A stretch of DNA of 40,888 bases from SSEF01 sp964398485 (GTDB lineage: Bacteria; Patescibacteriota; Minisyncoccia; Moranbacterales; UBA1568). The notes under the pieces are model-generated. The model was not told the DNA's origin and did no database searches. It worked only from the letters and a program-made list of their open reading frames with translations. The DNA lies in the NCBI GenBank assembly GCA_964398485.1, contig CAYNMD010000004.1, forward strand, positions 1 through 40,888, read 5' to 3'. Position numbers and translations under genes: made by a program. This document shows positions 33,115 to 40,700 of the stretch, one piece after another (the stretch's first letter is position 1; each line of letters begins with the position of its first letter).

Positions 33115-34496
33115 TGAGATTTATGCGGTGGCCAGCTTTCTTTTCTCGACTTTTTCTCGGAGCAGCCCTGCTCATTCTTTCGGGTTGTGGTGACTCTGAG
33201 GTTATCCCGTACGGAGTAAAACTCGAGGTCTGGGGGGTATTCGACGACTCAGATGCTCTTCAAGAAGCCTTTACTGGATACAAACAGGCTAATCCGTATG
33301 TAAAAGAGATCAGTTATCGGAAGATGAATCCAGAGACCTATCGGGCAGATCTTCTGGATGCGCTCGCTTCAGGAAAAGGACCAGACATTTTCATGGTCCA
33401 GAATACGTGGCGAGATGGTTTTGCCGACAAGATTGTTCCAGCCCCTTCTCTCTTTGTGACAGAGAAAAAATTTCGAGAGACGTTTGTTGATGTGGTTGCA
33501 GATGATTTTCTTGGTGCTCAAGGTGAAGTGTACGCCGCTCCGCTTTCGGTTGACTCGCTAGCCCTCTATTACAACAAGGATATTTTCAATGCTGCTGGTA
33601 TTGCCGAGCCACCAAAGACTTGGGAGGACCTGCTTGCTTTGGTAAAAAAGCTGACGGAAATAGATCAGTATGGCAATATCAATCGTTCGGCTATCGCTAT
33701 GGGAACTGGTGATAATGTGAATCGCTCTGTTGATCTCTTGCTTTTGCTAATGCTTCAAATGGGAGTAGATATTCGAGATGAAAATTTTGCCACTGATGCT
33801 CAGGCGCGTAAGGCCTTCGAGTTCTATTCTCAGTTTGCTCGCCTCAATTCTCCCTTTTATACCTGGAGTCCCAGAGAGCACTACTCTATAGATGCTTTTT
33901 ATGAGGGGACATTGGGGATGACAATTAATTATTCGTATCATTACGAGACGTTCCGGCAAAAAAATGCCAAGCTCAATTTTGCGGTGGCACCACTGCCACA
34001 ACTGGCTGGTGAAAATCCTGTGAACTTCGCAAATTATTGGGGGTTTGCAGTGGCCAAGAATAAATTACAACCGACTGATCCGACAGGGCAGAACGCTCTT
34101 GATCCAAATCAATATCAGACCGTTCGGACACATGAATCATGGCAACTTATTCATTATCTTACGTTCCCTCATCCCAATAACCAGCTCACCTTGTATAACG
34201 CCCTTTCGCTTACCTCTGGAGAGGCAGTGCTCAAGAATGATCCTGCTGTAAAATACTTGGAGAAAACCAAGCGGCCTGCTGCGAGACGAGATTTGATTGG
34301 AACACAACAAGATAACATTGCGCTTGCCCCGTTTGCTCAGGGAAACCTCATTGCCAAAAGCTGGAAAGCTGGAGTCAACGCCGTAGCAGCAGAGTCGCTT
34401 CTGGTAGATGCGATAAATGCGGTGAATCGTGGAGAACGCACCGTTGTGGAGGCGCTCTCCGTATTTAGCTCGCGGCTCAGTCAATTTCGTCAATAA
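33111..34496 (+). CDS. Extracellular solute-binding lipoprotein, ABC sugar type
   Basis: 461 residues from ATG 33111 (ATGs at 33114 and 33123 also possible). N-terminal signal with lipobox L-S-G-C26, so lipid-anchored outside the membrane. The body is a type 1/family 1 periplasmic-binding-protein fold of the sugar (MalE/UgpB-like) class, with LEVWGVFDD, SGKGPDIFMVQNTW, VYAAPLSVDSLALYYNKDIF, PPKTWEDLLALVKKL and FANYWGFAV in the standard order. No permease or ATPase gene is near it, so its transporter is elsewhere or it works as an orphan binding protein. It overlaps the methyltransferase gene by four bases. GH130 enzymes are encoded divergently upstream, which makes an oligosaccharide ligand reasonable but not shown. 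Confidence 0.88.
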   Translation: MMRFMRWPAFFSRLFLGAALLILSGCGDSEVIPYGVKLEVWGVFDDSDALQEAFTGYKQANPYVKEISYRKMNPETYRADLLDALASGKGPDIFMVQNTWRDGFADKIVPAPSLFVTEKKFRETFVDVVADDFLGAQGEVYAAPLSVDSLALYYNKDIFNAAGIAEPPKTWEDLLALVKKLTEIDQYGNINRSAIAMGTGDNVNRSVDLLLLLMLQMGVDIRDENFATDAQARKAFEFYSQFARLNSPFYTWSPREHYSIDAFYEGTLGMTINYSYHYETFRQKNAKLNFAVAPLPQLAGENPVNFANYWGFAVAKNKLQPTDPTGQNALDPNQYQTVRTHESWQLIHYLTFPHPNNQLTLYNALSLTSGEAVLKNDPAVKYLEKTKRPAARRDLIGTQQDNIALAPFAQGNLIAKSWKAGVNAVAAESLLVDAINAVNRGERTVVEALSVFSSRLSQFRQ

Positions 34497-34529
34497 AACG
34501 TCATTATCAAAATAAAAAGGAAGTAACGT

Positions 34530-34862
34530 ATGCCAGAAGAAACTCGTGCTCGTCGAAAAAATACAGAAACAAGCTGGTCGTTTGTCCCAGATTTTCTTGA
34601 TCGCATGTTTGATACGGTGGAGGTTTTCACTGAGAGATTGATACATCTTCTTTCAGATACAGCTGAAACACTGGTCACGCGAGCAGTGCAGAGACTGTTT
34701 GGCCTTCTTCTTCTCGGGGTGGGTATCGTTTTTGTTCTGGTTGGTGGAGCGGAGATTCTCAATCAGATATTTCGCTTTCCCGGAGTAGGGGAGCTTATTG
34801 TAGGAGCCTTCATTCTGTTTGTTACGTCGATTGTGCTTTTGGCAACCAGAAGAAGGTCTTAA
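34530..34862 (+). CDS. Small membrane protein, holin-superfamily-like
   Basis: 110 residues. Polar N-terminus, an amphipathic stretch (FDTVEVFTERLIHLLSDTAETL) and two adjacent membrane segments (about 57-75 and 85-104) with a short turn, ending in RRRS. The layout resembles the DUF1469/putative holin superfamily of small two-helix proteins, whose function is not settled. A clear ribosome binding site, GGAAG at 34519-34523, lies six bases before the ATG. It is 33 bases after the lipoprotein gene. Confidence 0.65.
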   Translation: MPEETRARRKNTETSWSFVPDFLDRMFDTVEVFTERLIHLLSDTAETLVTRAVQRLFGLLLLGVGIVFVLVGGAEILNQIFRFPGVGELIVGAFILFVTSIVLLATRRRS

Positions 34863-34873
34863 GTATTAATTGG

Positions 34874-34882
34874 TGAGATAAT
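34874..34882 (+). promoter_or_regulatory. Extended -10 promoter, near-leaderless
   Basis: TGaGATAAT (-10 at 34877-34882, 5/6). The predicted +1 is 34889, one base before the ATG at 34890. No Shine-Dalgarno is possible in the transcript. Confidence 0.45.
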
Positions 34883-34889
34883 AATTTGT

Positions 34890-35135
34890 ATGGAAAAGAT
34901 GACTCCAGAGGTGCTGCAGGCCAAGGTGACTAAAGAGCTCGAGAAGAGTCGTAAGATGGCTGAGCGGGAACTAGCCAAGATCAAGACAACAGTAACGGGC
35001 AAGATGAAAGAGGTAGAGAAGTTTGTAGAGAAAAATCCCGAGAAGGCAGCCCTTATCAGTGCAGGTATTGGTGCTGCCCTTGGTGCTGCTATGGCTCTCT
35101 TCATGAATAAGGGTGCTAAGAAGAAAAAGCGTTAG
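34890..35135 (+). CDS. Small ElaB/YqjD/DUF883-like protein
   Basis: 81 residues. The N-terminal ~50 residues are a charged helix (VLQAKVTKELEKSRKMAERE) likely forming a coiled coil or amphipathic helix; the C-terminus has a Gly/Ala-rich membrane segment (ALISAGIGAALGAAMALFM) followed by a lysine tail. This layout matches the ElaB/YqjD/DUF883 type of inner-membrane proteins that in E. coli associate with ribosomes, but similarity is mainly architectural. It is followed by an intrinsic terminator. Confidence 0.65.
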   Translation: MEKMTPEVLQAKVTKELEKSRKMAERELAKIKTTVTGKMKEVEKFVEKNPEKAALISAGIGAALGAAMALFMNKGAKKKKR

Positions 35136-35161
35136 TTATCAAAGTGAGTATAGCAATACGA

Positions 35162-35191
35162 AAAAGTCCGGGAGCATGTCCCGGCTTTTTT
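35162..35191 (+). terminator. Intrinsic terminator
   Basis: Hairpin AAG(T)CCGGGA - GCATG - TCCCGGCTT with one bulged T, then a T-run (35186-35191). Closes the 32569-35135 group. Confidence 0.8.
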
Positions 35192-35222
35192 GTGAATTCT
35201 CCTCGAAGAGGGGGGAGTGAGG

Positions 35223-35228
35223 TATAAT
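35223..35228 (+). promoter_or_regulatory. Consensus -10 (TATAAT), near-leaderless amidase promoter
   Basis: TATAAT, ending 8 bases before the ATG at 35237; the predicted +1 is 35235. The GGGGGCG between box and start cannot serve as ribosome binding site if +1 is there. No clear -35. Confidence 0.5.
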
Positions 35229-35236
35229 GGGGGCGT

Positions 35237-36010
35237 ATGGATAAAAAATGGCTTTACTTTTTAGGGAGTATACTTTTTACCCTTCTGCTTGTTGGCGGGT
35301 GGTGGTTTACTCGTCAGGAAGAGGGGGCGACGAATGTTTTTCAGAATAATCCAATAGTATTAGAAGAGAAGGCTGAGACTAACTCTCTTGATGAAGCCTT
35401 GGATGCAGTTAATCAATCAGCGGCAGAAGAGGGCGCTTCTTCGGTTGCTGAGGCCCCGCTTTCTGAAAATTATCCTGTTAAAGTTGAAACAAATAGCGGA
35501 GGGGAAATGTCCCTTTCTGACCCAGCGCCTCCCTCACCTCCTCCTTCTCTTGTTATCGAGAATCGACTGATTGGTTTTGGTCATCGAACACCTCTGGGTT
35601 CACGTACTATCGATACGATCGTGCTCCACTCTTCCTACAATGTTTCTGGCGGAGATGCTTATGATCGAGAAAAGATTATTGGTCAATACGAACAGTATGG
35701 CGTTGGAGCGCATTATCTTATTGAGCGGAGTGGTCGCATCCTTAGATTGGTAGAAGAAGGAGATATCGCCTACCATGCTGGGGAAAGCAAAATGCCCGAT
35801 GGAAGGAAAAATGTGAATGATTTTTCGATCGGGATTGAGCTCGTTGCCACAGAGGAAAGTGGTTACACCGACAAGCAATACCAAGCAGTGAATGATCTTA
35901 TTGCTGATATTAAAGCTCGTCACCCCATTGAAGATGTTGTCGGTCATGGTGATGTTGCTCCCAAGCGTAAAACTGACCCCTGGAAGTTTGACTGGAAGAG
36001 GTTGGATTAA
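35237..36010 (+). CDS. Membrane-anchored N-acetylmuramoyl-L-alanine amidase (Amidase_2)
   Basis: 257 residues. N-terminal anchor (about 5-24), then a Glu/Ser/Pro-rich linker (to ~105) and an Amidase_2 (AmpD/PGRP-type) domain. It cleaves the bond between MurNAc and the first L-Ala of peptidoglycan, outside the membrane. Zinc ligands expected for the family are present: H131 in IVLHSS, H237 in GHGDVAP and D247 in KTDPW; GVGAHYLIERSG and FSIGIELVA are the supporting core strands. With the LysM-CHAP protein it gives the cell two different wall-cutting activities. It stands alone between a terminator and a 101-base gap. Confidence 0.9.
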   Translation: MDKKWLYFLGSILFTLLLVGGWWFTRQEEGATNVFQNNPIVLEEKAETNSLDEALDAVNQSAAEEGASSVAEAPLSENYPVKVETNSGGEMSLSDPAPPSPPPSLVIENRLIGFGHRTPLGSRTIDTIVLHSSYNVSGGDAYDREKIIGQYEQYGVGAHYLIERSGRILRLVEEGDIAYHAGESKMPDGRKNVNDFSIGIELVATEESGYTDKQYQAVNDLIADIKARHPIEDVVGHGDVAPKRKTDPWKFDWKRLD

Positions 36011-36111
36011 GATCATCATTGCTATTTATTGTAAGAATATCGCAATAGATAGACGCTTTTGCTCTGTAAGTTTACTCAGGTTTTTAGTAATTAGTATCGA
36101 GCATCCTATCT

Positions 36112-37089
36112 ATGAATTTTGAAAAGAATTTTGTTAAGAAAGACCAATTATCAGGAAGAGAAGTGCAGGCTGAGGATGTGGATGCTCAGCGCAAATATGA
36201 AATGACTTTAGAGTTTTTGGATCAGATTGATTTTGAAGTCTTGAATCAGATTTTTAGAGAAATCAAAGGAAGGTCAAAAGATTACCGCATAAAAGGTGAG
36301 AATTTTATTTCAAAGAGAATAATCGCAGTTTATCCTGAAGGAAAAGATGTCTCCATCCGAGGGACATATTCTCCTAAGGATGGAATTCAGATGTTAGCTG
36401 GGTACCTGGAAGAACCTAGGGTAGATTCTGAGGAAGAATTTCGTAATCATATGATGTCACTTCTTGTTCATGAGTCGGTTCATGCCACAGAAGGACGACG
36501 AAACTATGTTTCATTTTTTGCTAACTTAAATATAGAGAGGTTAAAATCTTGGCTTAATCCAGTGCTTGTCACACAGGGTGGGTATGAAACGATTAAATAT
36601 ATTCGAGGTCAATTGAAACATAAACTCAACTATTTCAATGAGGGAGTAACTGACCTTATTGCAGAGGAGGTCTATTATGAGTACCTTCGTAGAACTGGCG
36701 ATCGGCGTTTATTTGCTAAGGAAGGATGGTCTCCAAAATTTATTGAAGGATATAGAGGGTCAAGAGTAATAATGTCGGCTTTAATTGAGGTGGTAGCTGA
36801 TGCTTCGGGTATACCAAGTGATAAAGTTTGGGAAGGATTGAAGCAGGGCTATATGGTAGGATTAAATTTAGAAGAAACAGAATTATATCAGGAATTTAAT
36901 ACGCTATTTTTTAAGGATTTTATTTCTGTAGATGATAAGGGTACTAGTATTCGACCACCGATAGAAGAAATGCTGAAGAAGATTGATCGGATTACTCTTT
37001 CTGAGGCCGCTAAGGAAAGAATAAAAAAATCCTACGATGTGTTTGTACAATCGATCAGTAAAAGTGTTGATAATGAAAAAGAATTATAA
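36112..37089 (+). CDS. Putative HEXXH zinc metalloprotease, no family recognised
   Basis: 325 residues, no signal peptide or membrane segment, so cytoplasmic unless exported otherwise. H120-E-S-V-H124 (in LLVHESVHATEG) is a zincin site; E177 in FNEGVTDLIAEEV, 53 residues later, is the likely third ligand, giving a gluzincin-like layout. The N-terminal ~110 residues are charged, mixed alpha/beta; the C-terminal part is helical (IRPPIEEMLKKIDRITLSEA). The gene is visibly AT-richer than its neighbours and about half of its Arg codons are AGA/AGG, whereas rpoB and pcrA use mostly CGN. This is a hint of recent transfer. No ribosome binding site was seen. A small gene follows after 4 bases. Substrate unknown. 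Confidence 0.7.
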   Translation: MNFEKNFVKKDQLSGREVQAEDVDAQRKYEMTLEFLDQIDFEVLNQIFREIKGRSKDYRIKGENFISKRIIAVYPEGKDVSIRGTYSPKDGIQMLAGYLEEPRVDSEEEFRNHMMSLLVHESVHATEGRRNYVSFFANLNIERLKSWLNPVLVTQGGYETIKYIRGQLKHKLNYFNEGVTDLIAEEVYYEYLRRTGDRRLFAKEGWSPKFIEGYRGSRVIMSALIEVVADASGIPSDKVWEGLKQGYMVGLNLEETELYQEFNTLFFKDFISVDDKGTSIRPPIEEMLKKIDRITLSEAAKERIKKSYDVFVQSISKSVDNEKEL

Positions 37090-37093
37090 ATTT

Positions 37094-37390
37094 ATGTACT
37101 CTTTTCTTCTCAAACTTACTAAAACTGATGCCACACTTATACTCCAGAAAGACGGGGAGGGGGTGGCAACAAAAACATGGGCTGAGTCTCGGGATATGGG
37201 GAGGCAACTCTTTGAGGCCCTTCAGGAGCTTCTTCAGGAGAATAGCTTGGGGCCAACTGATGTGGAGAATTTTTGGCTTGAAACCGAGGTTTCAGACAAT
37301 TTTACGAGTGTGAAGATTGCTGAAACGGTAGCACAGGTGTACAATTGGGGTGTCAGTGTGCAAGCCAAAGATAAACTCAAAAAAGTATAA
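37094..37390 (+). CDS. Small protein resembling the N-domain of TsaB/YeaZ
   Basis: 98 residues from ATG 37094; an ATG at 37073 overlapping the previous gene would add 7. The layout matches the first domain of TsaB, a partner in t6A tRNA modification: an initial strand (FLLKLTKTDATLIL) aligns with the actin-fold start, KDGEGVATKTWAESRDMG with the second hairpin, LFEALQELLQENSL with the helix, and VSDNFTSVKIAETVAQV with the GPGSFTGLRIG segment of TsaB. The Gly-rich signature itself is lost and the second ASKHA domain is absent, so it is either a divergent short relative or a remnant. It is 4 bases after the metalloprotease gene and ends 33 bases before a terminator. Confidence 0.55.
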   Translation: MYSFLLKLTKTDATLILQKDGEGVATKTWAESRDMGRQLFEALQELLQENSLGPTDVENFWLETEVSDNFTSVKIAETVAQVYNWGVSVQAKDKLKKV

Positions 37391-37423
37391 TTTTTCCACC
37401 GGGGGTTGACGCTCTCCGTGGTG

Positions 37424-37447
37424 AACTGTCTTGTTTGACAGTTTTTT
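37424..37447 (+). terminator. Intrinsic terminator overlapping the rpoB promoter
   Basis: AACTGTC (37424-37430), loop TTGTTT, GACAGTT (37437-37443), with T-run to 37447. The right arm and loop contain the TTGACA -35 of the next promoter. Confidence 0.65.
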
Positions 37448-37463
37448 GGCTTTTTGCTATATT
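37435..37463 (+). promoter_or_regulatory. Near-consensus sigma70 promoter for rpoB
   Basis: TTGACA (37435-37440, 6/6), spacer of exactly 17, TATATT (37458-37463, 5/6) preceded by TGc, i.e. also an extended -10. The predicted +1 is near 37470. It is the strongest promoter visible in the window. Confidence 0.85.
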
Positions 37464-37469
37464 GACAAG

Positions 37470-37734
37470 TACCTTCGAGAGAAAGTTTTCGATTTCACGA
37501 TCGAGGTCCGTCGAAATACTGTTTTCAGTAAGGTGGTAAATCGTGGGGAGTTTTTCAAAATTGTGAATGGGTATTTTGAAAAATTTCTCGAAAGTCGTTT
37601 TTCGACTGACTCAAAAGCTTAAAGTACGGGTGATGTATCGAGGGCTTTTCGGGACACAACTAATTCACTAGCTTTCCTACTGGACTGACTTTCTTGTATC
37701 GCCAAAGAAAGTCACGGCCGTGGGCGTTTTTTCT
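37470..37734 (+). other. rpoB 5' leader, about 265 bases, structured
   Basis: Together with 37391-37469 this is the only stretch over 300 bases without an accepted gene. It holds a perfect 10-bp inverted repeat TGACTTTCTT (37686-37695) / AAGAAAGTCA (37705-37714) with a 9-base loop. A self-complementary CACGGCCGTG (37713-37722) overlaps its right arm, and TTTTTT (37727-37732) stands directly before the ATG. A smaller AGTCG-TTTTT-CGACT hairpin lies near 37600. No known riboswitch fold recognised. A short frame from GTG 37533 to 37622 is possible but unsupported. Confidence 0.5.
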
Positions 37735-40700
37735 ATGACGAAAGGTAGCAAAGGGCTTCGGGTGAAGGATACCATCGGGACGAGTTCATCGCTCTCCAAG
37801 CGTAAGTTTTTCAATAATCGAATCACGGTGTCACTCCCGGATTTGATTGAAGTGCAGACAGCTTCTTATAAATGGTTCTGGGACAAGGGTCTTCAGGAGC
37901 TTCTGGATGAAATTAACCCTATCGGGGATTTTGCCAGCAAAGAGCTCGAGCTTACTCTCGATCAGTACTATCTCGACGAACCCAAATATTCGACGAGCGT
38001 TGCTAAGGCTAAAAACATCTCTTATGAGGCACCCCTTCGAGCCAAGGCGACATTGGTCATGAAGAAAACTGGTGAAGTAAAAGAACAGGAAATCTATTTG
38101 GGTGAAGTGCCACTCATGACCGATCGCGGTACCTTTATTATCAATGGTGTTGAACGTGTAGTTGTTTCCCAGCTCATTCGTTCCCCGGGTGTATTCTTTA
38201 CGATGGAATACCAGAAGGGAAAGAAGCTTTTTGGTGCCAAGATTATCCCAAATCGTGGTGCTTGGCTTGAAATTGAAACCGATCTTGATGGTGTCATTTC
38301 AGTGAAGATTGATCGCAAGCGCAAACTCCCGATTACGACTTTGCTCAAGGCTTTTGGACAGAATGACAAGGATATCCGCAAGGCTTTTGCTGATATCGAT
38401 ACTGGTGAAGTGAAGTACATCGAAACGACTCTCATGAAGGATGGGACGAGCGATCGTGGTGATGCCTATCGTGAAGTCTATAAGCGTCTCCGGCCCGGCG
38501 ATCTTGCTACCGAAGAGAATGCCAAACAGATGATTGATGCGATGTTCTTCAATTTTGAACGATATGACTTCGGAGCAGTGGGACGATATCGCCTCAATCA
38601 GCGTCTCGAAGTAGATCGCAAGGACTCAGAAGAAAATCGAGTACTCAATGTAGAGGATCTCAATTTGATTATCCGAGAGGTGATTCGTCTCAACAATGAT
38701 CCCGAAGGGAAGGCTGATGATATTGACCATTTGGGTAACCGCCGTGTTCGTGCAGTAGGTGAACTTATTCAGAACAAACTGCGTGTCGGACTCTACCGCA
38801 TGGTGCGAAACATCAAGGATCGTATGAGTACCTGTGACGTCAACACAGTTGTCCCTGGACAGCTCATCAACCCAAGACCGGTGGCTGCTTCTATCAAGGA
38901 GTTTTTCTCAAGCTCTCAATTGTCGCAGTTTATGGACCAGGTAAACCCTCTTGCTGAGCTCGAACACAAGCGTCGTCTCTCAGCTATGGGTCCTGGTGGA
39001 CTTACTCGTGAACGAGCTGGGTTTGAAGTGCGTGACGTGCACCATTCTCACTACGGACGTATCTGTCCTATTGAGACTCCTGAAGGTCCAAACATCGGTC
39101 TTGTTGGACACCTTGCTAGCTATGCCAGGGTCAATGAGTATGGTTTTCTCGAAACCCCCTACCTGTTGGTGAAGAAAGAAGTAGAAGCGACCGTCGAGGC
39201 ACTCGAGCACCGTATTTTGGCGGAGGCGGTAGCTGGTCTTAAAGCTGGTGAACAGTTGACGGCTGAAACTGCTGCCAAGGTAGCCAAGGAAATGAAGGGG
39301 AAAATGGTAGCTGTGAAGCCATTTGTTGCTCTCGAAATTGAATATCTCAATGCTATTGTTGAGGATCGAAAAATTATTGCTCACGCAGGGATTACACTTG
39401 ATGATCATCGCAACATTAATGAAGCGATGGTGGAAGCTCGCGTAAAGGGTCATCCAGAAACGATTGAAGCAGAAACGATTGATTATGTTGATGTCTCGGT
39501 CAAGCAGTGTATTTCGATCGCAACTGCCCTTATTCCATTCCTTGAGCATGATGATGCCAACCGTGCCCTTATGGGTTCAAACATGCAGCGTCAGGCTGTT
39601 TCTTGTGTGGTGCCGGAAGCTCCTATTATTGGTACTGGTATCGAAGATAAGGCTGCTCGTGATTCCGGACAGGTAGTTTTGGCTCTTGAAGCTGGTGAGA
39701 TTGTTGAAGTGGATGCTAACCATATCGTTGTCCGTGCCAAGTCACCAGCCGGTGCCAAGAAAGAATATACTGACCACGAATATCTTTTGCAGAGCTTCGA
39801 AAAGTCCAATGCTTTCACTTCCATGAACCAGGTGCCTCGTGTAAAGAAAGGCGAGAAGGTGGAGAAGGGGGATCTCTTGGCTGACGGAGCTTCAACCGAA
39901 AATGGCGAACTAGCTCTCGGACAGAACATGTTGGTTGCCTTTGTTCCATGGGAAGGCTTCAACTATGAAGATGCCATTATTCTTTCTGAACGTGTAGTGC
40001 AGAAGGATCGTTGGAGCTCTATTCATATCGAAGACTTTTCTATCGATGTGCGTGATACCAAGCTTGGTCCAGAGGTGGTGACTCGTGACATTCCTAATAT
40101 CGGTGAAGATCGCCTCAAACACCTCGATGAAAACGGTATTATCCGAATTGGTGCCGAGGTTTCTTCAGGAGACATCTTGGTAGGAAAAATTACTCCTAAG
40201 GGTGAAGGGGATCTTACGGCTGAAGAAAGACTGCTTCGAGTTATCTTTGGTGAGAAGTCCCGTGACGTGAAGGATTCTTCTCTCTACCTCCCTCATGGTG
40301 AACACGGAAAAGTAGTTGATGTGAAGATCTTCTCCCGCGAAAAGGGTGACAAGCTTCCGATGGGTGTTTTTGAGCAGATCCAAGTATCAGTAGCTCAGCT
40401 CCGTAAGATCCAAGTAGGTGACAAGCTGGCTGGTCGTCACGGAAACAAAGGTGTTATTTCTCATGTTGCTCCAGTTGAGGATATGCCTTATCTCCCAGAC
40501 GGGACTCCGATTGATGTGATCCTCAATCCGCTCGGTGTGGCTTCTCGTATGAACATCGGTCAGATTCTCGAGACTCATCTTGGATGGGCAGCAATGAGAT
40601 TGGGATACAAGGTAGCGAGTTCAGCCCTGGATGGTGTATCTGAACAAGATATCAAAACTCAGCTCAAGGAGGCTGGTCTCCCTGAACACGGAAAAGTAAG

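Noticed and set aside
36011..36111. Imperfect inverted repeat ATTGC...GCAAT after the amidase gene as a terminator
   Set aside because: Only 5 + 4 paired bases with bulges and no T-run; it may be chance.
37431..37622. 63-codon frame from TTG upstream of rpoB
   Set aside because: Its start lies inside the terminator/promoter and before the predicted +1. Only the part from GTG 37533 could be translated from the rpoB transcript, and it has no ribosome binding site.
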